A DNA stretch of 64,000 nucleotides from Batkoa obscura (GCA_030770535.1 JASVEC010000029.1:310001-374000); one strand, 5' to 3'. Positions 11,499 to 24,461 are shown, counted from the first letter of the stretch. A program made the numbers and translations. The notes: generated from the letters alone by a model not told the origin.

Positions 11499-13129
11499 TC
11501 ACTCAGTATGTCTAAACATGAGATAAAATACAACCGTACAAATACCCATAACGACCGTTTGAGCAGCAAATAAAGGTACATAATTAGGATCATAAGACCA
11601 AATAGCTAATAGCATACCAATTAAAGAAGAAATACAAACTGATAAATAATATAATGAAGAAACAACGGATTTCAATTCAGGGGAAGCATATTGATAAGAA
11701 TATTCTAATACTGTAGTTGCCGAAAACACTTCACTTATAGCTAATAATAAATAACCTGGTACTTGATACCATACAGATATTTGATTAACTGGATCTTTAA
11801 CACCATTTAAATTAGTAAAATCATAATAAGGACCTGTAGAATATACTATTTTTTGTAAAACAGTCATATAGATGAATGCTAAGAAACAAATAAAGAACCC
11901 GATTGTAATACGTGTAATTGGACCTAATTTAAACCCAAATTTTCTTAAGATCGGAAATACAAAGAAATCCATAATCGGTATTAATATAATAATTGTTATA
12001 GAATTGAATAAATTTAATTGTTCAGCTGATAACCAAGAGGGGGATTCCATAGTTAAACCCATTAATATAAAGGAATCAGATGTATTATAATTTAATGCCC
12101 AGTAAATAGAAAAAAATAAAAATACTTTACAAGCATTAAATGTACGTTTTAAATCATCAACAAATTGATTATCAATTTCATTAAATTGATTTTTAGCTTT
12201 ATCTAACCAATGTTCATACTCTTTACCCTCATTATTCTTTTGATTTCGATTATTTAAACAATATTTCAATACTTTAATCACTTTAATAATTGGATTTCCT
12301 TTCAATTCTACTTGTTTATATTTTAAAAATACTTTGCCCATTATGAAAAAGAAATTAGTAAATATAAATATAACACATGGAATTGCAAAGCCAATGGAAT
12401 AATCAAAAGCTTTAACAACTGGAGGACATACTAAAGGTCCTAATAAAGATCCTACATTAACTGACCAATAAAAGAATCGAAACACTCTTTCTACCGTAAG
12501 ATCATAACTAATCATTTTATTGGGATTATCAGTTGGTTTATCACCTAGAATTAATATGTTAATATTCTAAACTTATTAACTAAACACTAATAAAATTTAC
12601 CCAAAGGAATCTGTTCCGCTGTGAAAGTATTAACATTTGCTTTAATACCACCTGCACCCCAAGCCATAAATAAAAAGATAGCTAAACAAAAGCCAGGTAA
12701 ACCAAAACCAGCTTCTAAAGAAGGACTAATTGCTGATAAAGCCAATAATATTAAACCAACAAAATAAAAGGTAGAAGATAAAATAATGGCTTTAAATTTA
12801 CCGAGGTAAACATCTGCTACCACAGCTCCAATAATTGTAGTTAAAAAAGATAGGAATTGAAATCCTCGATTAATGGCTGATGCACTCGCTTTACTTTGAT
12901 CTAATACTTTAGTAAGATAAGGAATAAACATCAAAGTGACTCCATAGTAAGTGAATCGTTCACCAAGTTCAGTAATAATAATAAACCACGCTTGTAATGG
13001 GATTTTACCAGGAATATATTCAATGTTATCACTTTGACTATTGTTATCGATAATAACTGAATCCTCCTTTTTTTGGTCAACAATAGTATCCTCTTTTTCT
13101 ATTTGTTTTAATATTGTTGGATTGGTCAT
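11499..13129 (-). CDS. PTR2: PTR2-type proton-coupled oligopeptide transporter
   Basis: Two exons (13129-12601 and 12544-11499) with a 56-nt intron give 524 aa. A ~40-residue acidic N-terminal tail precedes about 12 membrane segments. Family signatures are visible: the POT/PTR motif ITELGERFTYYGV, GAVVADVYLGKFK, the FFYWSVNVGSLLGP segment that carries the second POT signature, and the long cytosolic loop rich in Lys, Asn and Gln between the two helix bundles. Such proteins import di- and tripeptides across the plasma membrane with protons. The length is slightly short of ascomycete Ptr2 but the fold elements are all present. Neighbouring secreted proteases in the window would supply peptide substrates, though no physical linkage is implied. 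Confidence 0.9.
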
Positions 13130-14139
13130 TCTTTATATAAAAATATAGAAAAGAAATTAAAATTTTTTTCTTTATAAAAGATATTAAACTAATTATCTCT
13201 TTTTCTCTTTAAATTAATTTTAATCTAAGTTATAATTTTGGGTTTTATTTATACCCTCTTTTTAAATCTTTTTTAAAGCTATTGAATTTTGTACATTTAA
13301 TAAATTATCATCTTCTATTTTTTAATATCTTGTACTCAATTTGTATCTTAATGGTATCATTTATTTGTTTATTTTTATACTTTCTATTTTTATTCTATTC
13401 TTAATTTATAGTTTAAAATTGACTACTTGTTTGCGCACTTTATCATTATCTATTATGTCTATATTTATTATCTCGCTATTAATTTACTAGATGATAAAAT
13501 AAGATTTTTAAATTGAACCACTATTAATTTATAACAACAAAATATTTTTTTATTCTTAAATCTTTGTTGATATTTTAGTTCATTAGATTTGAAATTTTAT
13601 GAGTAAAATGGTATCATTTTGAGTCATTATTGATAAAATATTAAGAACTTTCTGTAAAAAATAAAGAGTACAAAAAAATCGTCTCAATATATAAATACAA
13701 AAAACATACCAAACTTGACATATTCGTTTTGTTTTATCTTCAGCTTACTTCAACTGCTTCCATCTTAAAATCACTTAAAAAATTATTTAATTTCTCACTT
13801 AAAAAAATCCCATTGAAAATTAACTTTCTCACCTTTAAAACCGAAAACTTCATTTTTAGTTTACTAAAAATACCTTAAACATTGAACCCTGAATCTCATG
13901 ACTTTGAAATAATAAATTTTCAATTTCAATTGAATTTGGAATCAGCTGATTTGAAAAATTCAATGAATTTCAAATTAATGATTATTGAGACCTTAATTTA
14001 AAATCATTGCAAAATTTATTATAAAATGTTAAAATTTCAACAAATTGAAATTGTTATTAAAGTTGCTTAATTGATTAAGATTATGGCGTGAAATGCGTTA
14101 AGATGCATTGATTTAGTATAATTATTTTAATAATCTTAA
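13130..14139. other. Gene-free A/T-rich region
   Basis: Upstream of the transporter. It contains T-rich and A-rich tracts and short self-similar 'TTCAATTTCAA' stretches near 13910-14040. No ORF, RNA gene or clear repeat is supported here. Confidence 0.4.
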
Positions 14140-14373
14140 TATGAGTATGTTTTTTTGGTTTCATTATTTTTTCTATCTTTTAAGCGCTATTTAAGTGGAA
14201 AATTGTTAGTAAAATTCTTAAACATAAAAATGCATCCCCAAGTGATGAAGCCAAAGAAAACACCTCCATATGGGGATGTATTTTTGTGTTTAAGAATTTT
14301 ACTAACAATTTTCCGCTCAAATAGTGCTTAAAAAATGGAAAAAATAATGAAACCAAAAAAAACATCCTCATAT
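14140..14373. mobile_element. Nested or abutting pair of inverted MITE copies
   Basis: A reverse-orientation copy (about 14140-14240) is followed by a ~30-bp right-end fragment of a forward copy (14241-14270), then by a nearly whole forward copy (14269-14373, TATGGGGATG to ACATCCTCATA). The two full copies face each other and could form a ~200-bp palindrome. Short ORFs here are by-products of the repeat. No gene is seen between 14374 and 14724. Confidence 0.75.
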
Positions 14374-14724
14374 AAAGTTCTTATTATAAAGATGTTATAC
14401 ACTGTTATCCGCCATAAACGTAATATATTTAAAATAAAAGTTTCCTATAATATTTTTGTTTTTTTACACTTGCTTCTTTTAATCTTCCTTTATGATATTT
14501 TTATTAAATATTATTACAACTTTCAATTTACTTTGATATAACACTAACTTAATCTTTTGTTTTTAAATGAATAAAGTAATCATAAGCTCATTTTAATATT
14601 CGAAAATTAAAAATATAAATAAACATAAACATAACTTTTACAATTATAATAATATGGCTACTGTTTATTAGAAAGGCTGAGTTATAGGAAAAGTTTCATA
14701 TTCAAAGGAAAGAGTTAGAATAAG

Positions 14725-16041
14725 TTAATAATATGGATCTAATTTCATCCAACTTAACATTGGGTTTTTTCCTAACTCATCATAAAAAGCTACAGGCAAA
14801 TAAGGATTAATTGGCGCAATTAATAATAAAGGAGTAGTAAATTTATACGTAACCTTTATCATTTCATCATCGTCAGATGCATCAAAGTGATCTGTTTTGA
14901 TCGTTTTAATGTTTGGGAAAAAAGATAAAAAATAAAGATAAGGATCACTCAAAGGATAAAAGTCTTCAAAATTAATTTTCTTGACAGAGTTACATTTGAT
15001 TAATTTACGCTTTTCTTTATAGTCACCATATTTATTACAGTAAAACTCTTCAATTAAATCTTTAAGATCGCTATAAGGAAAAGAAAAAGAAACAACTTGT
15101 ATACTTGGTATTAAAGAAATAGAATTTAGCGACTCTTTTGAGAATTCACTGAAATGAACTTCTTTTAAAGTTGCTAAGTTCGAAAAATTACGGGTAATTG
15201 GAGAACTAAATTCAAAATAACCTAAAGAAATGTAATCACTACTTTTGATTGATTCTATAATATTCTCCCCATTTTCATTACTATTATCAAAAATAGTATT
15301 ATTATTAATTAATAATTCTATACTCTTCAATTGTTTAAGATCACCTAAGTAACTAATTTTAAAATCTATATAGCCTTCAACCTTAAGCTTTAGATTAGAA
15401 ATGAAACTTATATTAGGATTGACATAGTTATTAACAGTGATAAATGAGAGTGATTTTAAATGTAATGTCCTCAAGTTTTTGAATTCTGTCTTAATAGTAT
15501 CTAGTCCATGAAGATTTAAATTATATATAGAATACAGAGTTAGTGACTTTAATTTATCTGGGTTCAAATGTTTAATAAAATCTTCAACAATTATTTCATC
15601 CTTAAAAACTTCAAAAACTTCAACTTGATTTAAATAATCATTAAATATCACAAATTCTTCTGTGGGTTCCGAAAAACACATTACTATTTTTTTTAATTTA
15701 GGTAGTTTAGCTTTGATTGGGAATTTGTTATCATGATCATATAAACTCTCATAATTTACAGATCTTATGTTTGAACAAGAGTTTAAATACTTAAGGATGC
15801 TTTCGTCTATATTTATATGCTTCATTGATAATCCGTTAGTTTCAATAAATTCTTGTTGGTAATTTTTATAGCTAATAAATTGATCATAAACTGAATAAGT
15901 TAAGTTGTATCTAATAACACTTTTTGTCACCCTTAATAAGCATTTGTTTAACAAGCACAAATCAAACAATTCCACTGGGTGTAATAATTTGAATATATTT
16001 TCCAATAAGTCGTCTGGTAATTGATCAAGCTTTAATCCCAT
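14725..16041 (-). CDS. F-box protein with leucine-rich C-terminus
   Basis: Intact single-exon 438-aa protein. An F-box sits at the very N-terminus (about residues 4-42: LDQLPDDLLENIFKLLHPVELFDLCLLNK), the part that would bind Skp1 in an SCF ubiquitin ligase. The remainder has irregular leucine-rich repeats (L..LKSLTLY, FKNLRTLHLKSL, LKQLKSIELL) that probably recognise a substrate. The start is the ATG directly before the F-box. A decayed paralogue lies immediately upstream in the same orientation (16858-18262), so the gene was tandemly duplicated. The substrate cannot be inferred. Confidence 0.8.
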   Translation of the reverse strand: MGLKLDQLPDDLLENIFKLLHPVELFDLCLLNKCLLRVTKSVIRYNLTYSVYDQFISYKNYQQEFIETNGLSMKHINIDESILKYLNSCSNIRSVNYESLYDHDNKFPIKAKLPKLKKIVMCFSEPTEEFVIFNDYLNQVEVFEVFKDEIIVEDFIKHLNPDKLKSLTLYSIYNLNLHGLDTIKTEFKNLRTLHLKSLSFITVNNYVNPNISFISNLKLKVEGYIDFKISYLGDLKQLKSIELLINNNTIFDNSNENGENIIESIKSSDYISLGYFEFSSPITRNFSNLATLKEVHFSEFSKESLNSISLIPSIQVVSFSFPYSDLKDLIEEFYCNKYGDYKEKRKLIKCNSVKKINFEDFYPLSDPYLYFLSFFPNIKTIKTDHFDASDDDEMIKVTYKFTTPLLLIAPINPYLPVAFYDELGKNPMLSWMKLDPYY

Positions 16042-16678
16042 TGTAAATGAAAGACAAACATAAAAAAGTTAAGAGTAACGTTTCTATAAAAAATTAAAAA
16101 TTAAATTTACATTATTTGTCTTTTATTTTTTTAAATTTTAAAGTCAGAATCTATTATCATTGGTTAAACAAATGCAGATATTTGTAAAAATTGGGTTTGC
16201 ATGACGTCCCAAAACAATAATTAATGTTCTAAATGCTACCAACATATTAGAAATTTATTTAATATTATACATATTAAGTATTTGAAATAATAAGATTAAT
16301 ATATCCAACTTTTTGTTATATTTTCGATGCATAGAATTACTGCATATTTGTTTCTTTTGCCAGGCAGTTACAAGATATAATTACTATAAAAGCATATAAA
16401 AGTTGAGCCATAAATTTATAAATTAAGTAATAAGAGAAAGTTTGTGAAATAGATCAAGGTGGTGTAAGTCTAATTTTGGATAAATTGGATTGGCTAAGTA
16501 TCTTATTATTTAAGATGAAAATAGGACTGCAGTTAAACACATTATCTAAAAAAATACACATTTTACTACTACCTTTTCTAATCTCATTGATATTCAATTG
16601 GTGGAATAATGAAATTTAATGTTTTATATTATTTTTAATAGATACGTTTTTTGGGTTTATTTATAAACTGTTGTATTG

Positions 16679-16780
16679 AAATGTATTTTTTTGTTTAAAA
16701 ATTTTACTAATAGCTTTTCCACTCAAATAGCACTTAAAAGATAAAAAAAGTGATAAAACCAAAAAAAACACCCCCGTATA
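16679..16780 (+). mobile_element. MITE copy, left end eroded
   Basis: Forward copy from ATGTATTTTTTTGTTTAA through CACTCAAATAGCACTTAAAAG to AACACCCCCGTATA. The left TATGGGG terminus is degraded. It lies between the F-box gene and its pseudogene. The rest of 16042-16678 has no supported feature. Confidence 0.7.
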
Positions 16781-16857
16781 CTAATTTTTTACTAAGCTAG
16801 CAATAGTCAAATTAAAGTAGAATGAAAGAATCAGAGTTTTGATGAATTGATATTTTG

Positions 16858-18262
16858 GGCCTAAATTTCGTCCAACTTAACATAAGAGTACTATCTAATT
16901 ACTCATGACAAACTATGGGAGAGCATTAATAAGTACAATTGATAATAAAGGGTTAATGAGTTTGTAACTAATTTTTGGTGTCTTATCCTTGTCAGATGTA
17001 CTAAGGCATCTCATCCTATTTTGGTTACTTTAAGGTTTGGAAAAAACAAAAACAAAAATGATTAGTAATGAATCAGTAAAAATTATCTATATTAATTTGC
17101 TTGACAGAGTTGCATTTGATTGATTGACGTTTTTGTTTTGTTTACGATGAAATTCATTGATTGTTTTTCTAATACTACTGTTCAAAAAAGTTAGATTGAT
17201 GATTTGAATGCTTGGTATTGAAGGAATTGTGATTTTTCAAAACTATTGACATTAAAAGAAGTCCATTTCCGTGATTTTTCAACAGAATCCTTAAATACAA
17301 GTAATCGGATATTTTATACTAAAACAACCTAAGCAAATACTATTGACATTTTTAACTGAGCCTACAATATTCTGTTCGTTTCTATGATTATTATTACCAA
17401 AAAATCCCGATTAAAGTATATTAATTTTATACTCTTTAATTGTTTGAGATCACCTAAAACAATCGAGTTGAAAATCGATATTTCTTTTAACTTTTAGCTC
17501 CAAATCTGAAATGAACTTTATATCAGAACTTATATTATTGGTAGCCGAAATGAATGGGTCTGACTTCAGATGCAGTGTCTTTGATTTCTTGAAATTCGCC
17601 TTAATAGTATTTAATCCCTCAAGATTAAGATCATTTATAGAAGCAACTATAAACGGTTTTGATTTATCTGGGTTCAAACGCTCAATGATGACTTTAATCG
17701 TTAAGTCATAGTTAGAAACTTCAAGTACTTCAAGTACTTCAAGTTGATTTAAATAGTTATCAAATAACCTAAATGTTGGCGCGCCTTCTAAAAATGTATA
17801 GTTAATTTTTTTGACTTAGGTAGTTTAGGTAATTTATCTAATTTCAGTGATTCATAATTTATTCCACGATTGGAATTATTGTTAGGATAGATAATATCCC
17901 AGCTATCCCAGCTATTCCAGTTATAATGGATACATTTACCATATATGATATAGCAATATATATTTTCATGATGTATATATCTAAAGTTTGGACAGTAATA
18001 TAAATACTTTAAAGTGTCACAATCTACATACAGGTATTTGTTGATAGTCTTTTATCTTTGATAAATTCTTCCTGATAATTTGTGTACTTTTTTAATTCAT
18101 TATAAGCACAATAAGTTAAGTTATACTTATAATGCTTTTGGTCACTCTTGATAAACACTTATTTAGTAAGCATAAGTTGAATAACTCAACTAGATGTAAT
18201 AGTTTAAATATCTCTTCCAACAAGTCACCTGGGAATTAATCAATTTTTATTCCTATTTTGAA
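16858..18262 (-). pseudogene. Decayed tandem copy of the F-box gene
   Basis: The whole length of the 14725-16041 gene can be followed: an F-box remnant at about 18100-18250 (LLEEIFKLLHLVELFNLCLLNKCLSRVTKSII), a middle segment (17450-17677) reading NPDKSK, LNLEGLNTIKANFK, TLHLKS and FISDLELKV, and the C-terminal coding region near 16860-17000. It carries many stops and frame changes, so it cannot make the full protein. Divergence from the intact copy is substantial, implying an old duplication or fast decay. Confidence 0.8.
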
Positions 18263-19593
18263 CAAAAATCAATAAAAAAGAATGATAAGATAAGATAAGT
18301 TTTTTTCTTTTTTGATTTTTTTGATTCTTGATCATAAAATTATTGTTCATTATTATTGGTTAAATGAATCCAACCAAGCATTTATCAAAATTGAGCTTAA
18401 ATGATGTTGCAAAATGTTAACTATACTAAAGACTATAACTTCAGTTGAAACTTGTAAATCGTAGTAATCACTATAATAAATAATATCTGGACAATATTGA
18501 TGTATGTTAGCGATATTCGAGTGTACTTAAGCAAATGTGAAATTCATTAAATGGCTTGAAAGATATCAAGAAACCAGCGTTTATATATAGCCTACCAGTA
18601 ACATTATAAAATTATAGTTTTATACAAATATTTAAGCTATATAAATTGTAAAAATACACATGGGTAAGTTTAAAAGCTTGATTAAAATTAAAGGAATTAT
18701 ATTTTTTTGTCCATTTCTTATGTAATATAAAATTTAATAAAATACTACATAAATACTGAACAAATTTTGGACCTTGGATTTAAACTACCTTATATTTATA
18801 TTTGAATTATTATGTTTTTTCTCTCAAGCTAGTTAATATAAAAGCATGGTACTAGTCAAATAAGTAAAAAAAAATATCGTTTTGTTAACACATCTTGACC
18901 ATCTACTTCAAATATAGTCTTGCAATAAATACTCTATTTAAAAATCTAGTTGTTAAATAATTAATAGGTTACTACCTGATCTCTCAACATACATTTTGGG
19001 TAATAGGAGATTTATTTTTTGTATATTAATAGTCAAAAAAATTCCCAATATCAAAGGTTTGCTCTTGAACAAGATTGTTTAAATTTAGAATACTTAACTT
19101 TAGTAACAGGACTATCAACAATTAAACTCAAAACTCAAAACTCAAAACTCAAAACTCAAAACTCAAAACTTTAGCGTATAATTGAAAGATTAAAAATAAT
19201 CTGATAAAATTTTATTTACCTTTCAAATTATTAAAATTAAAATAAAGCTTTTCATATCATAAGCAATGTTAATAAAGTAAATACTAATTAATTATATAAA
19301 AGTGCAATTGCTTGTTCCTCATTATCATTGAAGATTATGTAGTATGATTAATCACCATAAGTAAATGAATGTTTACGGTGTTTAACTTCTATTTGAGATA
19401 TCCAAGGTTAACATTTGGAATATAAATTTAGCTTTCAAAAATGATTTTAGTCATTGCTGTTATTCAAAATAATGCTATAATATTACTAATGTTTGAATCA
19501 AAACTATAAAAGTATTGAAATTAATGATAGTCAAAATTGATTGTTATTTAGATAGATCCAGTAATAAATAACATTGAAATCAATTCTATTGAA
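18263..19593. other. Gene-poor region with a 7-bp tandem repeat
   Basis: No gene is supported. Positions 19127-19170 hold about six units of the heptamer CTCAAAA. A stretch near 18709 (TTTGTCCATTTCTTATGTAA) resembles one near 2022, suggesting a dispersed short repeat. Confidence 0.45.
19127..19170. repeat. CTCAAAA heptamer tandem repeat
   Basis: About six exact tandem copies of CTCAAAA. It is intergenic, downstream of kinesin-5. It does not match a known fungal telomere unit and is most simply a minisatellite. Confidence 0.8.
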
Positions 19594-22500
19594 TTACTTT
19601 CTTGGCTCAGATTTTTTAGAGTTGTTTGAATTGGTCTTTGAGCGTGCTAACAATCGTTGAGGTTGTCTATTGACATTCGTTTGACGATTAAATGTAGTTG
19701 AACGAATTGGACCTCCAGTACCTCCAGTAGTTCGAACTGGTTGAACTGATTGAACTGGTTGAACTGATTGAACTGATTGAACTGATTGAACTAGTTGAAC
19801 TAGCTTTGATCCATTTTTCAAATTTGAATCCTTACGAATAATACCCTTTTTTTCACTCAATTTTTCTCCACCTGATTGAACAGTAGTAACACTTGATTCT
19901 GATTTTTCTTCTTTAACTTGAGGAATTTCATTGATATCAGTTACTACATAATCCTCAGGATTAATTAAAGGCCATTCTTTTGGATATTCTTCAGTATTGA
20001 TGTTAAATTGATCTGGATTAGTAGTTTCGATCTAAAATATTTAATTTAATTTAATAAATTGTTATTAAATAGTATAATTTAAAATTACTGTAAATTGCTC
20101 ATTTACAAAAGTAGTTGTAAGATTGAGATTTGTGTTATTAAGTTCACTGAGTTTTGTAATTTCTGGAAGTACAGATTCATCAACATGTGCTTTTACAAGT
20201 TCAACTAAATTATCTTTACTCTTACTTACTGAGTCATTGAGATGTGACATTGAAGTAATATGATTAAATTGTAGATTTTCTAGAGCTGAAGTCATTGTTT
20301 CTGAATGTTCTTCTAATGCCTTATTTCCATTACCAACATGAAAATGACAAGTGTTCATTTCATTGTTGTATTGGTTTTCGTTCTTAATCATTACTTGTTT
20401 CATTTCCTTATGAGATTTATTAATGGTATTTTTGTTACTATTAGTCAAATTGGTAATGTTGTTTGAGTATTTTAAAGAGGCTATACGATACTTATCAAGG
20501 GTCATGGAAGCATCTTCTAAAAATAAACTCTGTTTCTTGTTCTCTTTTTGATAATTAACATTGGATTTTTCTAATGATTGGGTAAACTTTGTGTAAACAT
20601 TTTCCTCATATGCCTCTCTTGAGTGTAACATACTTAAATGCTTATCCATAGCATTAGAAAGGTTACTATGGTGATAGGAAGAGTATTCTTTGAGAGAATT
20701 TTCCATAGTAGAAATTACTTTGGCTCTTTGTAAAGCTTCCGATTCTTTAACATCTTTTAATAATCTCTCAGACCATTCATATTGAGCTCTTAGTTTTTGT
20801 ACTTCGCTTTCACGTTCCTTTTTCAATTCCTCCATTTGACTATCATACTCCTCAGTTTTTTTTTCAAGTAATGAAGTATATTCTTGTTTCATATTATTAA
20901 CTTTACCAGTAAATTCATTCCCTAAAGTTTCGATTTGATGACTAAAATCATTGTTATTCTGATCAATTGTAATTGAAAATTTATCTAAAGTATTACAGGT
21001 AAATAAAGTCTGTTTTTCAATTAAGCTAGTAAATTCATTGAAACAAGTTGCAAGGCTTTGAACTGATGATTTGATAAACCCAAAATTATCTTCAAGTCTA
21101 TCTTTATTGGTTGATGTTAAAGCATTGAGTTTCTCAAAAGAACTCTTAATATTACTAGTAACATCTGATGACTTTATTATAAGTGAACTCATTAATGCAT
21201 CTGATACACTATTAATTCTATTTTTAAGTTCAAGATTGGATTTAGATATTTGTTCTAACCTTGAGTTTGATTCCTTAAATTTAAAAGAAGTATTAGATAC
21301 TAACTCATTAGCGAATTTCATATTAGTTTCAGCAACCTTATACTTATCACTAACAACTTTAAATAAGTCTTGTAATTGTTTACTTTTCGCAGTAGTAGCA
21401 TTTAGTAAATCTCTAGCTACTTTATCTAATTGGACTTCACTCGATAGATAAGCATCATTTTGTCTCTTTAAAGTTTCGATCTTTAATAAAGCTTCCTCAA
21501 GTTTCTTATTGCTGGTTTCTAAATGAACTTTAGTTGTTTCAAGTTCATTAGTTTTCTCGTTAAGTTCATTATCCTTCAAAATCAATTCTTTTTTATTCTC
21601 TTCAAATTTATTGCTAAGATCTGAATTTATTTGTTGTAATTCATTAATTTCTGAGTTCAATCTTTTAGTTTCAAATTCCAATTCTTTAGATCCATTAGTT
21701 AACTTTTCATAAACATCATTAGCTAAATACGCTCCATCTTTATCCCGTTGTGCCTTTAAACTGGCTGCCATTTTTTGATATTCTGTTTTATATTCCAAAT
21801 AGAGAGCAGCTTCACCAAGGGAAATGTTAGCTCTAGGTCTATTTTTGATAGACATTGCTTGTGAAGCATATTTAATTGTATTGATACTTTCTTTTAAATC
21901 ATTTTCAAGTAAAGAAACAGTTGCTATCATACGTGTTTTTGTGCCACCACCTAACGAATCTTCAAGGATACGTGTCAATTTGGAATTTCTAAATGTTAAA
22001 CCTCCAGTTGAATTAGAGTTCAATTTAGAAGAGCTTCTATCAGAAAGATCTTTTATAATTTGACCTAAAGTAAGTAAAGAACGATTGATTTTACCAGCTT
22101 CAGCTGCTTGAGCTTTTTCAGCACCTGACCTTGAAATATCCTCGGATCCAGCAAGATCTACAAGATGTAATTTACCTGTCGTGAAATACTTTTCATCACC
22201 ATTTTTTGAATTGATTTTAATTTTAAGAGTATATATACAATGAGAACGACTTGAGCTTTTATTAAGCTTTGTTGAAGCAGTATGACGCATGGCTGCTCCT
22301 TTTTCTAATAAAGCAACACCTTCAGATGGATTAGTAATTACTGTTTCTGCTAATCCTTTGATAACAAGATCCTTTTCAAGTCCTTTAATAAGAATAAGTT
22401 TAGATAACTCAGTACCTGGTTCATTTGCACCAAGAAGGTCATAAACCTCCTCATTATAAATTTCAATCATAGAAACTTTTATCAATGACATGTTTTCTTT

Positions 22501-23013
22501 ATCTGATTCAAGTTTCTCAAATATTTCATATAAAGTTCTTGGTATAATACCTGAGTTACCTGATGGCATAAATTGTACTTCATCCAATTTTCCTTCCATA
22601 GTATGAGTCTTTCCTGTACCAGTTTGACCATAAGCAAAGAGTGTACAACTATATCCTGATAATACTTCATCAATCATTGGTGAAACTATTTCATCATAAA
22701 CTGCTTTTTGTGAGGCTGCAGGGCCAAACACTCGATTAAAAGAGTAAGGTCTAGTCACATAACGCTCAGAAGTTCCTTCTTTATAACTGACTTCATTATT
22801 TTCTTCAGAAGCTTCAATGCCTATTTTTTTACCAACTAAAACACTTTCTGGACCACGACAACGAATGTAAACTTGAATAGGACAATCAATTGGTGTATCT
22901 TTTTCTGGTTCATTCTTACGTTTTTTAAGAGCAGGTGGAGGTATACTTGAATCTAAGGACTTAACTTTATTTTCTAATTTTCTATTAAAACTATTGGTTT
23001 GTGGAATGGACAT
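19594..23013 (-). CDS. Kinesin-5 (BimC/Eg5/Cut7) mitotic motor
   Basis: Two exons (23013-20089 and 20031-19594, 57-nt intron) give 1120 aa. The N-terminal motor domain (about residues 45-405) has the P-loop GQTGTGKT (about 129-136), switch I NKSSSRSH and switch II DLAGSE. Then come a long coiled-coil stalk (about 430-750) and a C-terminal tail. An upstream in-frame ATG at 23067 would add 18 residues; I prefer the ATG at 23013 (MSIPQT) because the extension is unlike kinesin N-termini. Kinesin-5 forms bipolar tetramers that slide antiparallel spindle microtubules apart. The tail contains five to seven VQS/VQP triplets from a 9-bp repeat (about 19736-19800) and a basic Arg/Asn-rich end. Typical Cdk-type BimC-box TPxR was not recognised. 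Confidence 0.92.
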
Positions 23014-23360
23014 TTTGAGATAAAGTTTATAAATAATTAATCTTTGAAAGATTCGAACATAGAACAAAATTCTCTATTGAAAATGTAAAAATAAACTATT
23101 GTTTGTCTGTCTCTTTAATTGGCCAAAAGTTAAATTGGGCTACAAATCATTGAGGTTGTAAATTTATGGGAACAAAATTTAATTCTGCAATTTACTCAAT
23201 GCTACTCTAACTTAATTTTTTCTTATTTTCTAATTGGTTACGTATCCCTTCCGAAATCTATCCCTTGCTTAAATATTGTACTTTGTTAAAAAAAACATAA
23301 AGACATAATAATGGATGCATTTGTTAGTATTATTGTTTAATTCACAGAAAAAATCGATGA

Positions 23361-23464
23361 TATGGGGATGTATTTTTTTGTTTAAGAACTTTACTAACAA
23401 TTTTTCCGCTCAAATAGCGCTCAAAAAATGGAAAAAGTAATGAAACCAAAAAAACACCCCCATA
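23361..23464 (+). mobile_element. MITE copy, near complete
   Basis: Forward copy with both termini: TATGGGGATG at the left and CACCCCCATA at the right. The internal core ACAATTTTTCCGCTCAAATAG is intact. It lies about 350 bp upstream of the kinesin-5 start. Confidence 0.85.
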
Positions 23465-23875
23465 TTTAGCTAAAAATAAGAATAAAAATCCAAGTAATCA
23501 ACAAGCTTTAGATTAAACTTAATAACTATAATAGTTTTATTAATAAATGTTGTATAAAAAATAATATTGAAATATTAAAAAAATAATAATAATAAGTATT
23601 TTGACAGGAAAAAACAGATTGCCATTAATCAAAATCCCTTTTAATGGTGATTTTTATATAAATCATGTATTAAGACCATTTATTAAGAAATATTTACCTA
23701 TTTTATATCTTAACAAATTGTTTAAAGTCTTTATATCTACAATAAAGCTAATTCTCATATTCGTAGAAAAGTGCAAAAGTATGCTTTAAATATTAAAAGG
23801 AAATATGATATTACTATATTTCTAAAGGTGGTATCCCTGTAAAATCCCCAGATCCTAGCACTTTTGGTTTTATTA

Positions 23876-23978
23876 TATAGGGATGTATTTTTGTGTTTAA
23901 GAATTTTACTAACAATTTTCCATTCAAATAGCGCTTAAAAGATGGAAAAAGTGAAGCTAAAAAAACACCCCTCTATAT
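23876..23978 (+). mobile_element. MITE copy, near complete
   Basis: Forward copy from TATAGGGATG to ACCCCTCTATA, with the core CATTCAAATAGCGCTTAAAAG. It lies 412 bp from the previous copy in the same orientation. Confidence 0.8.
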
Positions 23979-24461
23979 AAATCATAAATAGGTCATTTAG
24001 AAATACCTTCAAAGTAACATATCAGTTTAAAAAGCCATAACAAAAACGTAAGTAAGGACATTTATTGTCTTTTTGCGGCACTACTTAATAATATAGCAAA
24101 AAAATTTAAGATACATCGATAAAGGGTCTGAATATTATATTGTCTTTTAAAATCAATAACCTCACTGTAGTGGGTTCATATTTAAATAAGATTTATAACA
24201 TCAAACTTAATTTTTAATAAAAAATTTCTTCAATCAATTGTTATACAAGATTTAAAAATTACTTTATTTAATACTATTAATTAATCAAATACTTTTGTTT
24301 TATTTATTGAGATTTGAATATGATATTGAAAAATAAACAGCCAGTTAAAGCACTGAATAAAAATACTAAGCAATTAATAAAAAGTATAAGTATTTTGTTA
24401 AAAATAAAACTCGAAATACCCCCACTTTGAACTGTATTTAATTTATTAAACAATAATTTAT

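Larger units (their letters stand above)
23014..24461. other. Intergenic region with two MITE copies
   Basis: Apart from MITEs at 23361-23464 and 23876-23978 no gene is supported. A 60-codon ORF at 23601-23789 has no recognisable domain and lies in A/T-rich sequence, so I treat it as chance. Confidence 0.4.

Noticed and set aside
14180-14541. Two small ORFs on opposite strands
   Set aside because: They lie within the MITE pair and arise from its inverted sequence.
19127-19170. CTCAAAA repeat as interstitial telomere
   Set aside because: The unit does not match common fungal telomere repeats (TTAGGG type), and no subtelomeric features surround it.
23601-23789. 62-codon ORF between two MITEs
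   Set aside because: No recognisable motif, hydrophobic A/T-driven composition, no splice partners and no homology with neighbours.
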